A stretch of DNA of 64,000 nt from Acidovorax sp. (GTDB lineage Bacteria > Pseudomonadota > Gammaproteobacteria > Burkholderiales > Burkholderiaceae_C): assembly GCF_021287135.1 (NCBI RefSeq), contig NZ_JAJTBB010000021.1, positions 1 through 64,000 of the forward strand, in the 5' to 3' direction. The translations under genes were made by a program, and so were the position numbers. This document shows, piece by piece, positions 31,805 through 42,045 of this stretch. Numbering within the stretch: position 1 is the stretch's first letter; each line of letters begins with the position of its first letter. Below the pieces are notes generated by a model. The model was not told the origin of the DNA. It ran no database searches and saw only the letters and a program-made list of their open reading frames with translations.

Positions 31805-33133
31805 CTACAGCGTGCCGTAGCTGTGCAGCCCGCTCAGGAACATGTTCACGCCGAGGAAAGCGAAGGTTGTCACGACCAAGCCCACGAGTGCCCACCAGGC
31901 GGACACCGTGCCGCGCAGGCCCTTCATCAGGCGCATGTGCAGCCAGGCGGCGTAGTTGAGCCAGACGATCAGCGCCCAGGTTTCCTTGGGGTCCCAGCTC
32001 CAGTAGCCCCCCCAGGCTTCCGCCGCCCACAGGGCGCCCAGCACGGTGGCGATGGTGAAAAACGCAAAGCCGACGGCGATGGACTTGTACATCACGTCGT
32101 CCAGCACCTCGAAGGACGGCAGGCGCTCGGCAATGCGCTTGCGGCCCAGCAGGATGCTTGCCACGATGAAGGCGGAAATGCCGAAGTACACCATCCAGTA
32201 GCTGCCGCCGTTGTCCGTGGCACCTTGCCGGAACACGATGGGCTCAAAGCACAGCACCACGCCCAGCAGCCACAGGGGAGCCAGCTTGTACCAGCGCGTC
32301 TCGGCGGCCTGCTGCTTGATCAGGTAGGCAAAGGCCACCATGGCGGACAAGGCAAAGGTTCCATACCCGATGAAGTTGGCGGGCACATGCAGCTTCATCC
32401 ACCAGCTCTTGAGCGCAGGCACCAGCGGCTGGATTTCGTGCGCCTCGCGCACCACCGTGTACCACAGCAGAAAGCCCACGGCGGCGCTCACCACCAGCAT
32501 CACGAAGCCGCCCAGGGCGCGCGTGCCGTACTGCTGCTCGTAGTACAGGTAGAACACGGCGGTCAGCCAGCAAAACAGCACGAACACCTCGTACAGGTTG
32601 CTGACTGGGATGTGGCCGATGTCCGGCCCGATCAGGTAGCTTTCGTACCAGCGCACCAGCGTGCCGATCAGCGCCATCGCCACTGCCAGCCAGGCCACGC
32701 GCGAGCCCAGCAGGCCCATGGTCTTGCCTTCGCCCCTGGCGAACATGCCCAGCCAGTAGAACACCGTGCTGATGAAGAACAGCATGCTCATCCACAGGAT
32801 GGCGGACTGGCTGGAGAGAAAGTACTTGAGGCCGAACACCGTATCGGCGCGCGCCAGGCTGCCGGCGCCATCCTGCTGATAAAGGCCGATGGCCAGAAGG
32901 GCCACTGCCGCCACGGCGAGCATGAGCGTCCGCAGGGGCCGCCAGAACCAGCCCAGCCAGACGGCACAGGGGATGGCGCTAAGCAGAATGCCCTTCTCAT
33001 ACACATCCATGTAGGCGCCGTAGCGCTGCAAGGCATACAGCCCGCCCGCCGCCACAATGGCGGCGAACAGCCAGTCAAACCAGTTGCGGCGGGCAAAGAA
33101 TCCCTCGTTCAGGGTGATGGTGGCGGTGTTCAT
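31805..33133 (-). CDS. ccsB: System II cytochrome c biogenesis protein CcsB/ResC
   Basis: With ResB it exports haem and attaches it to apocytochrome c. The protein has 442 residues from ATG 33133, which overlaps the resB stop by four bases (ATGA). Many transmembrane helices are present. The tryptophan-rich WWD motif is GGYWSWDPKETWALIVWL, followed by a conserved His in NYAAWLHMR. The first helices after residue 15 are a betaproteobacterial N-terminal extension. Confidence 0.95.
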   Translation of the reverse strand: MNTATITLNEGFFARRNWFDWLFAAIVAAGGLYALQRYGAYMDVYEKGILLSAIPCAVWLGWFWRPLRTLMLAVAAVALLAIGLYQQDGAGSLARADTVFGLKYFLSSQSAILWMSMLFFISTVFYWLGMFARGEGKTMGLLGSRVAWLAVAMALIGTLVRWYESYLIGPDIGHIPVSNLYEVFVLFCWLTAVFYLYYEQQYGTRALGGFVMLVVSAAVGFLLWYTVVREAHEIQPLVPALKSWWMKLHVPANFIGYGTFALSAMVAFAYLIKQQAAETRWYKLAPLWLLGVVLCFEPIVFRQGATDNGGSYWMVYFGISAFIVASILLGRKRIAERLPSFEVLDDVMYKSIAVGFAFFTIATVLGALWAAEAWGGYWSWDPKETWALIVWLNYAAWLHMRLMKGLRGTVSAWWALVGLVVTTFAFLGVNMFLSGLHSYGTL

Positions 33134-35289
33134 GCGGTGCCTTCCGGGGCCTTGCCGGCTCCAATCAATTTCTGCGCAAGCTGTACGAATTCCTTGTCGC
33201 CGTCCAGCGTCTTGCGGTTCGCCGACAAGGCCATGGTGGCGTGGGTGCGGCCCTCCTGCGGCGCTACCCACACCCAGACCCGCCGCTCGCGGACGTAGAG
33301 CATGGCAAAGACGCCCAGGATCAGCAAGGCGCATCCCAGATAGACAATGTTCTTTCCGGGGGCTCGCGCCACCTGGAACACGCTGGCCTGCACCTGCGTG
33401 AAGTCCGTCAGTTCCAGCGCGACGGGCGCGGGATAGACCTGCGCATCGGACAGGGACAGCACGGCCTGCGTCATGAAGCCCCGCGTGGCATCGTCCTGCG
33501 GCAGCGGGGGCAGGCCCGCCCGCTGGCGCGAGAGCTGGGCCAGCTCGAACAGCGTGCCGTTGAGGATGCGCACCAGCACCTCACCGGCCCGCGCGCGCTC
33601 GGCCTCGGGCACGTTGGCTTCCATGAAATCGGACACGGCCTGCAGCCCGCCCGTGGGCTTGCCGTCCACCATGCCGCGGCCCGCGAACAGCGCCAGCGCG
33701 CGCGACGCGGACTGCTGCAGCTGCTCGGCCAGGTCGCGGCGGGACGTGTCGATGGCCTGCCCGACATAGCGGCGCACCGCCTCCTCCCGCGCCGCGGGGT
33801 CGCTCAAGGCTTCCCGCATGCGCAGGAAGCCCTCCATGCCGCCCTTGTCGTCGGCCGGGACACGCAGGTAGCGGAACGGCTCGGCGGGCGATTCGCGCAC
33901 GCCCAGCAGGAACACCGGCACGCCGTCGCCCGTGTCCACGGGCAGCATGTAGTTGTGGAATTCCCGCGCCTGCCCCGCCGCGTCGCGCAGCTTGTAGCTG
34001 ACGCTGGGGCCGACGTTGCGCAGCTCTTTCTTGGTGACCGTCTTGTTGGCGGCGCCCAGGCGCGATTCCACCGACTCGCGCAGGTCCACCTTGCGAACAT
34101 CCGCCCCGCTGCCGGCTGCACCGGCTGCCGCGCCGAAGTTCTCGACATTGATGGTGCGCAGCGCCGTGAACTCCAGCGTCAGCGTGTCCGCGCCGGCCGC
34201 AGCCCCCTGGCCGGTGAGTTGCGTGGAGCCCCCCACGATGCCCTCGATGTCGAAGGCCTTGCCGCCGGGCGCCATGGGCAGCGCGCGCAGCTTCAGGTGC
34301 GAGCCGCCGTCGTCAAAGCTCGACTGGTAGATCTCGATGCCCCGGTAGCTGGCCGGATGGTTGACCTCGACGCGGGCTGGCGTCTTCTCGCCGGTGATCT
34401 TGTCGTGGATGACGATCTCGCTGGCGAACAGCTTGGGCATGCCGGTGGAGTAGTGCTCCACGATGAACTTCTTGAGTTCCACCGCGAAGGGCAGCTCCTG
34501 CAGCAGCACGCCATCGGACTGGTTCAGGATCGCGGTGCTGGACTGGGTGCCCTCGGCCACCAGCAGATTGCCCCGGAAGGTGGGATTGCGCTCGGAAAGC
34601 CGGTGCTCGGGCTTCACATCAGCAATCAGCCCGCCGCCCTGGTACGGCGTCTTGCCGCCCAGCAGCATCTGCGCCCGCACGATCAGGTCCCCGTCGAGCA
34701 GCCCGCCCACGCACACCAGCACGATGGCGCTGTGGGCCGCGATGTAGCCCAGCTTGTTGGCCGCACCGGCCTTGGCCGCGACCATCCAGCCCGAACCCGG
34801 GCCTGCGGCCGTGTCGCGTTGCTGCAGGCGCACCTTCCAGCCACCTCCGGCCAGCAGGGTGCCGATGCGGCGCGCTTCGGCCTCGGCCGTGCCCGGCAGC
34901 GCGGCCTCGGCCTTGTGGTGGAAGGCCTTGAGGCTTTGCTCCCGGATGTTTTCCTTGTAGGCCTTGAGGTCGCTGAGGATCTTGGGCGTGTTGCGCGCGA
35001 TGCACAGCGAGGTGCTGACCACCAGGAAGGCCAGAATCAGCAGGAACCACCAGGCGCTGTACACGGCGTTGAGCTGGATGGCGCCGAACAGTTCGGCCCA
35101 GAAGGGCCCGAACTGGTTGACATAGTTGACCGCCGGTTCGTGCTGCTTGAGCACGGTGCCGATCACCGAGGCGATGCAGATCACCGTCAGCAGCGAGATG
35201 GCGAACCGCATGGAAGACAGCAGTTCGATCCCCGCACGCAGGGCCCGGGAACCGGACTGGATATGCAGGCCTTGCGTGGTGTCGGACAT
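33130..35289 (-). CDS. resB: System II cytochrome c biogenesis protein ResB/Ccs1
   Basis: The protein has 719 residues, long for the family but usual in Betaproteobacteria. Three N-terminal helices (SMRFAISLLTVICIASVIGT, about 26-45, then near 80-100 and 170-190) precede a large periplasmic domain; a fourth helix lies near residue 640. The N-terminus IELLSSMRFAISLL and the segment VEVNHPASYRGIEIYQSSF are family features. It delivers reduced apocytochrome to the CcsB haem site. Downstream of cytochrome c and separated from it by a strong terminator. Confidence 0.94.
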   Translation of the reverse strand: MSDTTQGLHIQSGSRALRAGIELLSSMRFAISLLTVICIASVIGTVLKQHEPAVNYVNQFGPFWAELFGAIQLNAVYSAWWFLLILAFLVVSTSLCIARNTPKILSDLKAYKENIREQSLKAFHHKAEAALPGTAEAEARRIGTLLAGGGWKVRLQQRDTAAGPGSGWMVAAKAGAANKLGYIAAHSAIVLVCVGGLLDGDLIVRAQMLLGGKTPYQGGGLIADVKPEHRLSERNPTFRGNLLVAEGTQSSTAILNQSDGVLLQELPFAVELKKFIVEHYSTGMPKLFASEIVIHDKITGEKTPARVEVNHPASYRGIEIYQSSFDDGGSHLKLRALPMAPGGKAFDIEGIVGGSTQLTGQGAAAGADTLTLEFTALRTINVENFGAAAGAAGSGADVRKVDLRESVESRLGAANKTVTKKELRNVGPSVSYKLRDAAGQAREFHNYMLPVDTGDGVPVFLLGVRESPAEPFRYLRVPADDKGGMEGFLRMREALSDPAAREEAVRRYVGQAIDTSRRDLAEQLQQSASRALALFAGRGMVDGKPTGGLQAVSDFMEANVPEAERARAGEVLVRILNGTLFELAQLSRQRAGLPPLPQDDATRGFMTQAVLSLSDAQVYPAPVALELTDFTQVQASVFQVARAPGKNIVYLGCALLILGVFAMLYVRERRVWVWVAPQEGRTHATMALSANRKTLDGDKEFVQLAQKLIGAGKAPEGTA

Positions 35290-35322
35290 GGATGAAAACA
35301 GTGGTGAGGGCGCGGGCGAAAG

Positions 35323-35376
35323 AAAAAATGGGCGGGACCATCGTTGCGATGGACCCGCCCATTTTGGGTTTTTTAT
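35323..35376. terminator. Bidirectional rho-independent terminator
   Basis: ATGGGCGGG-A-CCATCG (from about 35328) pairs with CGATGG-A-CCCGCCCAT around a TTG loop, with one A-A mismatch. Both strands end in a T-run (TTTTTT on the minus strand, TTTTGGGTTTTTT on the plus). It should end the cytochrome c transcript before resB. Confidence 0.85.
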
Positions 35377-35450
35377 TGGCGGTCGGTTCCGTGAAGACCC
35401 GCGGCGCGGGCCACAAACTTGACGGAAATCAAATCAGGCCGTGACAGCCC

Positions 35451-36080
35451 TCAGCGCAGGCCGGCAATGTAGTCGGCCACCGCCTTGATTTCCTTGTCGT
35501 TGAGCTTGGCCGCCACTTGCGTCATCTGGACGCTGTTGGCGCGCGTGCCGTCACGGAAGGTGTTGAGCTGCGCCACGGTGTAGTCGGCGTGCTGGCCCGA
35601 CAGGCGGGGGTACTGTGCGGGGATGCCTGCGCCATTCGGGCTGTGACAGCCAGCGCAGGCGGCGATGTTGCGGTCCGGCACGCCGCCGCGGTAGATGCGC
35701 TCGCCCATGGTGACCAGATCCTTGTCCTTCGCGAAGCCGGTCTTGGCGGGCTTGGAGGCGACCCAGTACGCAATGTTCTTCATGTCCTCGTCAGACAGCA
35801 TGGAGGCGAAGCCCTTCATGACGGCGTTGTTGCGCTTGCCGGACTTGAACTCCTGCAGCTGCTTGACGAGGTATTCGGGGTGTTGCTGCGCCAGCTTGGG
35901 ATTGACCGTGATGGTCGAATTGCCGTCCGCCGCGTGGCATGCCGCGCAGACGGCGGTAAAGCTGGCCTCGCCCTTGACGAGATCCGGCTTGGCCGCCGGG
36001 GGTGCGTCACCCGCTGCAACAGCCGAGAAAACAGGTGCTGCCAGCGCGGCAGCCGTCAACAAAGAGGCGAGCAACTTCAT
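35451..36080 (-). CDS. Di-haem cytochrome c4-type protein
   Basis: The protein has 209 residues: a signal peptide (LASLLTAAALAAPVFSAVAA), then two class I cytochrome c domains with haem sites CAACH (about residue 45) and CAGCH (about residue 142). Axial methionine candidates are in KGFASMLSDEDM and SVQMTQVA. This fits cytochrome c4, a periplasmic electron donor to terminal oxidases. It lies upstream of the System II maturation genes and is divergent from engB. Confidence 0.92.
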   Translation of the reverse strand: MKLLASLLTAAALAAPVFSAVAAGDAPPAAKPDLVKGEASFTAVCAACHAADGNSTITVNPKLAQQHPEYLVKQLQEFKSGKRNNAVMKGFASMLSDEDMKNIAYWVASKPAKTGFAKDKDLVTMGERIYRGGVPDRNIAACAGCHSPNGAGIPAQYPRLSGQHADYTVAQLNTFRDGTRANSVQMTQVAAKLNDKEIKAVADYIAGLR

Positions 36081-36162
36081 ATCGAGGGTGTGGGTTTATG
36101 TGCGCAAACCCCGCGATTCTACAATGACGCACCTTTGCATCCTAGGAACCTGTTCCCCTCCC

Positions 36163-36927
36163 ATGACGATATCTTCCCCCACGCCAGTTGCTGGCCCGCT
36201 TCCGCCCGCACCTGACGCCAAGACCGCCATGGGGTGGATGCACACGGCCCGGTTCCTTACCACCGCCGCGCAGCTGCACCACCTGCCGCCCATCGACGTG
36301 CCCGAGATTGCCTTCGTGGGCCGCTCCAACGCGGGCAAGTCCACCTGCATCAACACGCTCACGCAGCAAAAGCAGCTGGCCTTCGCATCCAAAAAGCCAG
36401 GCCGCACGCAGCACATCAACCTGTTCGCCCTGGGCAAGCAGGGCGTGACGGACGCCGTGCTGGCCGACCTGCCGGGCTACGGCTATGCGGCGGTCTCGCG
36501 CACCGACAAGCAGCGCTGGCAGCAGGTGATGGTGAACTATCTGATCAGCCGCACCAGCCTCTCCGGCATCGTGCTGCTGTGCGACCCGCGCCTGGGCCTG
36601 ACCGAGCTGGACGAAGCCCTGCTGGAGGTGGTGCGCCCGCGCGTGGAGGAAGGCCTGAAGTTCCTGGTGCTGCTGACCAAGGCCGACAAGCTCACGCGCT
36701 CCGAGCAGGCCAAGGTGCTGTCCATTACGCGACTGCAGGCCGGCGGCGGCGAGGTGAAGATGTTCTCGGCCCTCAAGAAGCAGGGCGTGGACGACGTGGC
36801 GCAGTTGCTGTGGCAGTGGGCCCACCCGGAGCGCCCCGCGCCCCAGGCACAGGCCGAGGCGCCGGACGGTCCGGAAGCCGGCCCGCAGGCCGGCGCTCCG
36901 GAAATTTCAGACCAAAACAGCCTCTAG
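36163..36927 (+). CDS. engB: Ribosome-biogenesis GTPase EngB (YihA/YsxC)
   Basis: This essential GTPase assists 50S subunit assembly. The protein has 254 residues from ATG 36163. G1 is GRSNAGKST, the switch region holds PGRTQHINLF, G3 is LADLPGYGYA, G4 is LTKADKL, and G5 lies near MFSALKKQG. The C-terminal 40 residues are an Ala/Pro/Glu-rich tail not found in E. coli. The last codons (AGC CTC TAG) belong to intergenic repeat copy C, so the repeat provides the stop. Confidence 0.94.
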   Translation: MTISSPTPVAGPLPPAPDAKTAMGWMHTARFLTTAAQLHHLPPIDVPEIAFVGRSNAGKSTCINTLTQQKQLAFASKKPGRTQHINLFALGKQGVTDAVLADLPGYGYAAVSRTDKQRWQQVMVNYLISRTSLSGIVLLCDPRLGLTELDEALLEVVRPRVEEGLKFLVLLTKADKLTRSEQAKVLSITRLQAGGGEVKMFSALKKQGVDDVAQLLWQWAHPERPAPQAQAEAPDGPEAGPQAGAPEISDQNSL

Positions 36928-36968
36928 CGCTTATGTATCAAGCGCTAATAGCTATTAAATTCATAGCA
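36921..36968 (+). repeat. Comamonad intergenic repeat, copy C
   Basis: The copy is CCTCTAGCGCTTATGTATCAAGCGC followed by TAATAGCTAT and TCATAGCA. It overlaps the end of engB and ends just before the hydrolase start. Confidence 0.85.
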
Positions 36969-36975
36969 TAGCGCC

Positions 36976-37881
36976 ATGATCCAGACCCGCGACGTCGCCC
37001 TGCCCCACGGCATCACCCTGCGCTGCCGCGCCAGCGGCGTGGCAGGCCGCCCCACCCTGCTGTTTCTGCACGGTTTTCCCGAAGGCGCCTTCATCTGGGA
37101 CGAACTGCTGCTGCATTTTTCGCGGCCGGAGAACGGCGGCTACCGCTGCATTGCGCCCTACCTGCGGGGCTTTGGCGCCTCCAGCAGCCCGGCGGAAGTG
37201 GAGGCCTATCGCGCCAAGCACCTGGTGCAAGACCTGGCCGCGCTGATTGCGGCCGAGACGCCCGGCGGCGTGCTGGAATGCCTGGTGGCCCACGACTGGG
37301 GCGGCGCCGTGGCCTGGAACCTGGCCAACCAGCAGCCGCAGCGGATGAAGCGGCTGGCCATCATCAACTCGCCGCACCCCGGCGCCTTCGTGCGCGAGCT
37401 GTCGCAGAGCGCGGCGCAGCAGGCCGCGAGCCAGTACATGCACTTCCTGTGCCGCCCGGACGCCGAGGCGCTGCTGGCCGAAGACGGCTTTCGGCGCCTG
37501 TTCGCATTCTTCGACAACCCCCAGGGCCAGCCGCCGGCCTGGCTCACCGAGCCCGTGCGCGCGCAGTACCGTGCGATGTGGCAGCAGGGGCTGACGGGCG
37601 CATGCAACTACTACCGCGCCAGCCCCATCCGCCCGCCGCGGGACGGGGACCCGGGCGCCCAGGCCCTCACGCTGCCCGAATCCATGCTGACGGTGACCGT
37701 GCCCACGCTGGTGCTGTGGGCCATGGACGACCCCGCCCTGCTGCCCGGCCTGCTGGACGGACTGCCGGGCTGGATTGCGCAGCTGCAGGTGCAGAAGGTG
37801 GAGCAGGCGTCGCACTGGGTGGTGCATGAGCACCCGGAGCGCGTGGCGATGGAGTTGCGGCGCTTTTTGCTATCCAAATAA
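36976..37881 (+). CDS. Alpha/beta hydrolase (epoxide hydrolase / haloalkane dehalogenase type)
   Basis: The protein has 301 residues. The oxyanion region is FLHGFPEGAFIWDEL; the nucleophile elbow VAHDWGGAVAWN has Asp rather than Ser, the mark of epoxide hydrolases and dehalogenases. The final His is in ASHWVVHEHPERV and a candidate acid in WAMDDPALLPG. Substrate unknown. The last codons (LLSK then TAA) are within repeat copy D, which ends the gene. Confidence 0.85.
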   Translation: MIQTRDVALPHGITLRCRASGVAGRPTLLFLHGFPEGAFIWDELLLHFSRPENGGYRCIAPYLRGFGASSSPAEVEAYRAKHLVQDLAALIAAETPGGVLECLVAHDWGGAVAWNLANQQPQRMKRLAIINSPHPGAFVRELSQSAAQQAASQYMHFLCRPDAEALLAEDGFRRLFAFFDNPQGQPPAWLTEPVRAQYRAMWQQGLTGACNYYRASPIRPPRDGDPGAQALTLPESMLTVTVPTLVLWAMDDPALLPGLLDGLPGWIAQLQVQKVEQASHWVVHEHPERVAMELRRFLLSK

Positions 37882-37915
37882 TAGCTGCCAGCGCTTATCC
37901 ATCAAGCGCTAGAGG
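37868..37915 (-). repeat. Comamonad intergenic repeat, copy D (opposite orientation)
   Basis: On the minus strand the copy reads CCTCTAGCGCTTGATGGATAAGCGC, then TGGCAGCTATTATTTGGATAGCA. It forms the 3' end of the hydrolase gene and lies between that gene and the convergent acyltransferase pair. Confidence 0.85.
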
Positions 37916-37946
37916 CCGATTTGACTTAAAAATCTCTGAAAGACGT

Positions 37947-38816
37947 TCAGGAGTACACGCCTGGCTCGCCCTCAGGCCGCGTCTTGAAGCGCTTGTGCAC
38001 CCAGTAGTACTGCTCGGGCATCGTGTCGATCACGGCTTGCAGCTCGCGGTTCATGCGCACCGTGTCGGCCTCGACGTCGTCCGTGGGAAAGTCCGGCCAG
38101 GCGGGCGACACCTCGGCCACGTAGCCCGTGGGCGTCATGCGCGAATACACGCCCACCACCTTGGCCCGCCCCAGCCGAGCAAAGCGCGACAGCGACGGGA
38201 TGGTGGCGGCCGTGACGCCATAGAACGGCACGAACAGCGAATCGTTGCGGCCGTAGTCCATGTCGGGCAGCAGGTACAGCAGGCCGCCCTTGCGCAGGTT
38301 GGCGATGATGGGTTTGACGCCGTCCGAGCGGTTGAGCATGCGCACATCGCCAAAGCGCTGGCGCCCGGCCATGAACCAGGCGTCCACGGCCGGGTCCGGG
38401 TGCGTGGCGAAGATGGAGGTGAAGGCGCGCGTGGAATGCAGCGGCAGCGCCAGGCCGCCCGCGTCCATGCCATAGAAATGCGGCGCGAACAGGATGGTGG
38501 GCGTGTCGCCGTCCAGCTCGTGGATGGCGCCGGTGAGGCGCACGCGCTGCTCCACCACGGCGCGCGGCGCGGACCAGAGCCAACTGCGGTCCAGCCAGGT
38601 CTGGCAGAAGGCCACAAAGTTCGCGCGCGCCACCGCGCGGCGGCGCTCCTCGGTCCAATCGGGAAAGCACAGCGCCAGGTTGCGCAGCGCCACCTTGCGC
38701 CGCCGCACCACCAGCGCATAGGCCACCTGCCCCAGCAGCCAGCCCATGCCGCGCAGCACCGGCAGCGGCAGCCGCGCCAGCACGCCCATGAACCACACGC
38801 CCAGGCGGCCCGTCAT
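37947..38816 (-). CDS. LpxL/HtrB-type lipid A lauroyl acyltransferase (second of two)
   Basis: The protein has 289 residues from ATG 38816, overlapping the preceding acyltransferase stop by four bases. The catalytic H-x4-D motif is APHFYGMDAGG (about residue 110); LKPIIANLRKGG-like and PDMDYGRNDSLFVPF segments are typical of the lysophospholipid acyltransferase family. It is a membrane-associated enzyme adding a secondary acyl chain to lipid A. The specificity relative to its neighbour cannot be decided from sequence. Confidence 0.88.
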   Translation of the reverse strand: MTGRLGVWFMGVLARLPLPVLRGMGWLLGQVAYALVVRRRKVALRNLALCFPDWTEERRRAVARANFVAFCQTWLDRSWLWSAPRAVVEQRVRLTGAIHELDGDTPTILFAPHFYGMDAGGLALPLHSTRAFTSIFATHPDPAVDAWFMAGRQRFGDVRMLNRSDGVKPIIANLRKGGLLYLLPDMDYGRNDSLFVPFYGVTAATIPSLSRFARLGRAKVVGVYSRMTPTGYVAEVSPAWPDFPTDDVEADTVRMNRELQAVIDTMPEQYYWVHKRFKTRPEGEPGVYS

Positions 38817-39670
38817 GCGGCTGCCCCCGCGGCCGGCGCCGCGGCTTCGGCGCGCGGCTGCTTGTAGCGGGCGTAGCCCCACAGGTACTGCTCGGGGCAC
38901 TGGCGAATGAGGTGTTCCATGGCTTGGTTGATCTGCAGCACCGCCTGGTCCATCTGGTCGGACAGCGGTGCGGGCAAGGTTTCAAAGTGGGTGACGTAGC
39001 CGCGCCCCCAGGACAGGCGCTCGCAGCGCGCCAGCACCACGGCCGCGCCGGTCTGCTGCGCCAGGCGGGCCGCCAGCGTCATGGTGTAGGCATCGCGGCC
39101 AAAAAAAGGGGCCCACAGGCCCTGCCCCCCGGGCGGCACCTGATCGGGCAGCAGGCCCACGGCCTCGCCGCGGCGCAGCGCCTTGATCATCTGGCGCACG
39201 CCCGACAGCGTGGTGGGCACGGCCAGCATGCCGGGGCGGTTGCGGGCCGTCTCCATCACCTTGGCCAGCCAGGGTTGGCGGGCGGGGCGGTACAGCACGG
39301 TGATGGGGCCGCGCTCGGCGCTCCAGTGCCGTGCCGCCACCTGGGCCGACAGCTCGAAGCACCCCTGGTGCGGCGTGAGGAAGACGATGCCGCGCCCCGC
39401 CGCATAGGCCGCGTGCACGCAGGCTTCGTTCACCAGGCTGCAGGGCAGCGGCGCGCCCAGCCACAGGCGCGGCAGCTCCGCCACCATGCGGCCCGCGTGG
39501 GCCACGGCCCCGCGCACCTGGGCAAACGAATAGCCGGCCAGCGCCGCATTGGCCAGGAAGCGGCGCCGGTACGTGGGTGAGGCGGCAAACGCCACCCAGC
39601 CCATGGCCGCGCCCATGATGTGCAGCAACCACAGCGGAAATACGGAAAAGAATCGGAACACAACAGGCAT
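38813..39670 (-). CDS. LpxL/HtrB-type lipid A acyltransferase (first of two)
   Basis: The protein has 285 residues. The N-terminal hydrophobic helix (FPLWLLHIMGAAMGWVAFAA) anchors it. The catalytic motif is TPHQGCFEL, with Glu at the usual Asp position, and PDQVPPGGQGLWAPFFG follows. It is coupled by a four-base overlap to a paralogous acyltransferase, a tandem pair common in Comamonadaceae. The gene is divergent from metK; its promoter must overlap the metK leader. Confidence 0.87.
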   Translation of the reverse strand: MPVVFRFFSVFPLWLLHIMGAAMGWVAFAASPTYRRRFLANAALAGYSFAQVRGAVAHAGRMVAELPRLWLGAPLPCSLVNEACVHAAYAAGRGIVFLTPHQGCFELSAQVAARHWSAERGPITVLYRPARQPWLAKVMETARNRPGMLAVPTTLSGVRQMIKALRRGEAVGLLPDQVPPGGQGLWAPFFGRDAYTMTLAARLAQQTGAAVVLARCERLSWGRGYVTHFETLPAPLSDQMDQAVLQINQAMEHLIRQCPEQYLWGYARYKQPRAEAAAPAAGAAA

Positions 39671-39679
39671 TAAAATGGC

Positions 39680-39800
39680 CGGGTCGCTGAGTTAAATGAG
39701 CAACTTGCAGGGCGACGTAAAACAAATCTGCTAAAGCGTTCGCCAAGCTCCTACGGGGTGAGGGCAACGCCCTAAATGCCGGAACACAGGAGTTTATTCA
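39680..39800 (+). promoter_or_regulatory. SAM-II-like riboswitch leader of metK
   Basis: The leader holds GTCGC (39683-39687) pairing with GCGAC (39712-39716), a loop TGAGTTAAATGAGCAACTTGCAG, then ACAAATCTGCTAAAGC. Order and conserved blocks (TGA-TTAA, TTGCA-GCG, AAAT-GCTAAA) resemble the SAM-II class, and AGCA in the loop can pair with TGCT as the pseudoknot. Downstream, CTCCT (39748-39752) can pair with the Shine-Dalgarno AGGAG (39788-39792), and GGGC/GCCC forms a small hairpin between, giving a plausible off-switch for translation. The class is my judgement from memory of the consensus, not a search. Confidence 0.55.
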
Positions 39801-39801
39801 A

Positions 39802-40983
<1,182 letters not shown>

Positions 40984-41580
40984 AGCCCGGCGTTTGCGCA
41001 GCAAACCTTGGGCTTTGGGGCGGAGTTCATATCGCGCAGCGATGTGAACGTAGACCATAAAGCTGCGGCGCTGCGCGCTGCAGCCGGGCTTTAAAGCCCG
41101 CCGCGCGAATAGCGCGGTATCGGTCTTCGGGCGCAGTTCATATCGCGCCAGCGATGTGAACGAAGACCAAAGTACCGACAAGGCTGCCGCACTGCGTGCG
41201 GCAGCAGGGCTGTAAGCCCTCCGCGCGGAACGCGCGGCTTTCCGTACGTGGACGAAGCTCATATCGCGCAGCGATGTGGGCGCAGGCCAGAAGACGGACA
41301 AAGCCCAAGCGCTGCGTGCAGCGGCCGGGCTGTAAAGCCCGGTGTTTGCGCAGCAACCTTGGGCTTTGGGGCGGAGTTCATATCGCGCAGCGATGTGAAC
41401 GTAGACCACAAAGCTGCGGCCCTGCGTGCAGCGGCCGGGCTGTAAAGCCCGGTGTTTGCGCAGCAAGCCTTGGGCTTTGGGGCGGAGTTCATATCGCACA
41501 GCGATGTGAACGCAGACCACAAGGCTGCCGCACTGCGTGCGGCAGCCGGGCTGTAAGCCCGCCGCGCACTAGCGCGGCTT

Positions 41581-41811
41581 TCCGGCCGTAGCCCAACCCG
41601 GACCCGGCGGCAACCTTCCCCTGCACGCCGCCCCCCCCCGGCCGCAGCGCCGCCCGCGCTGCGGCTTTTCTTATCCCCGCGCCCTCCGCGCGGCGGCCCT
41701 CTCCTACACCGAGGCCCAGCCCCCGCTGACGCCCCCGCGCACGGCTGCGCCGGTATCGTTGGCCCACACCTGTTGCAGCGATGCCTGCCCCCTTTCCCGT
41801 AGGAGCCCCCC
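41581..41811. other. Non-coding stretch between the metK array and the DUF1328 gene
   Basis: This is C-rich DNA with no convincing frame or structure. The TAGGAG at its end is the ribosome site of the next gene; a promoter is not obvious. Confidence 0.4.
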
Positions 41812-41997
41812 ATGCTGAAGTACGCCATCATTTTTGCCCTGATCTCGCTGGTTGCCGGTGCGCTGGGCTTCACCGGCGTTGCCGCAGGCGCCGCCGGCAT
41901 TGCCAAGGTCCTGTTTGTCATCTTCCTCATCGTTGCGATTGTTTTTGTCGTGCTCGCGGCCGTCGGCGTGGGCGCCGCGCGCAAGGTGCTCAAGTGA
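41812..41997 (+). CDS. DUF1328 small membrane protein (YtjA-like)
   Basis: The protein has 61 residues with two transmembrane helices, [20 protein letters not shown] and [20 protein letters not shown], a clear DUF1328 pattern. A GGAG site lies upstream. The family is linked to envelope or stress responses in several Proteobacteria, but function is unproven. The following hemerythrin gene is 48 bases away on the same strand. Confidence 0.88.
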   Translation: MLKYAIIFALISLVAGALGFTGVAAGAAGIAKVLFVIFLIVAIVFVVLAAVGVGAARKVLK

Positions 41998-42045
41998 CCG
42001 GCGCGCTGCCGTTCCCGCCTCACTCCACGCACGATCACAGTCTCC

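Noticed and set aside
39680..39800. The metK leader as an SAH or SAM-I riboswitch
   Set aside because: The GAGGAGCGCTGC core of SAH elements and the four-way junction blocks of SAM-I are absent.
40984..41580. Short coding frames ending in AALRAAAGL within the metK array
   Set aside because: They are copies of the metK tail without start codons or ribosome sites and are better described as repeats.
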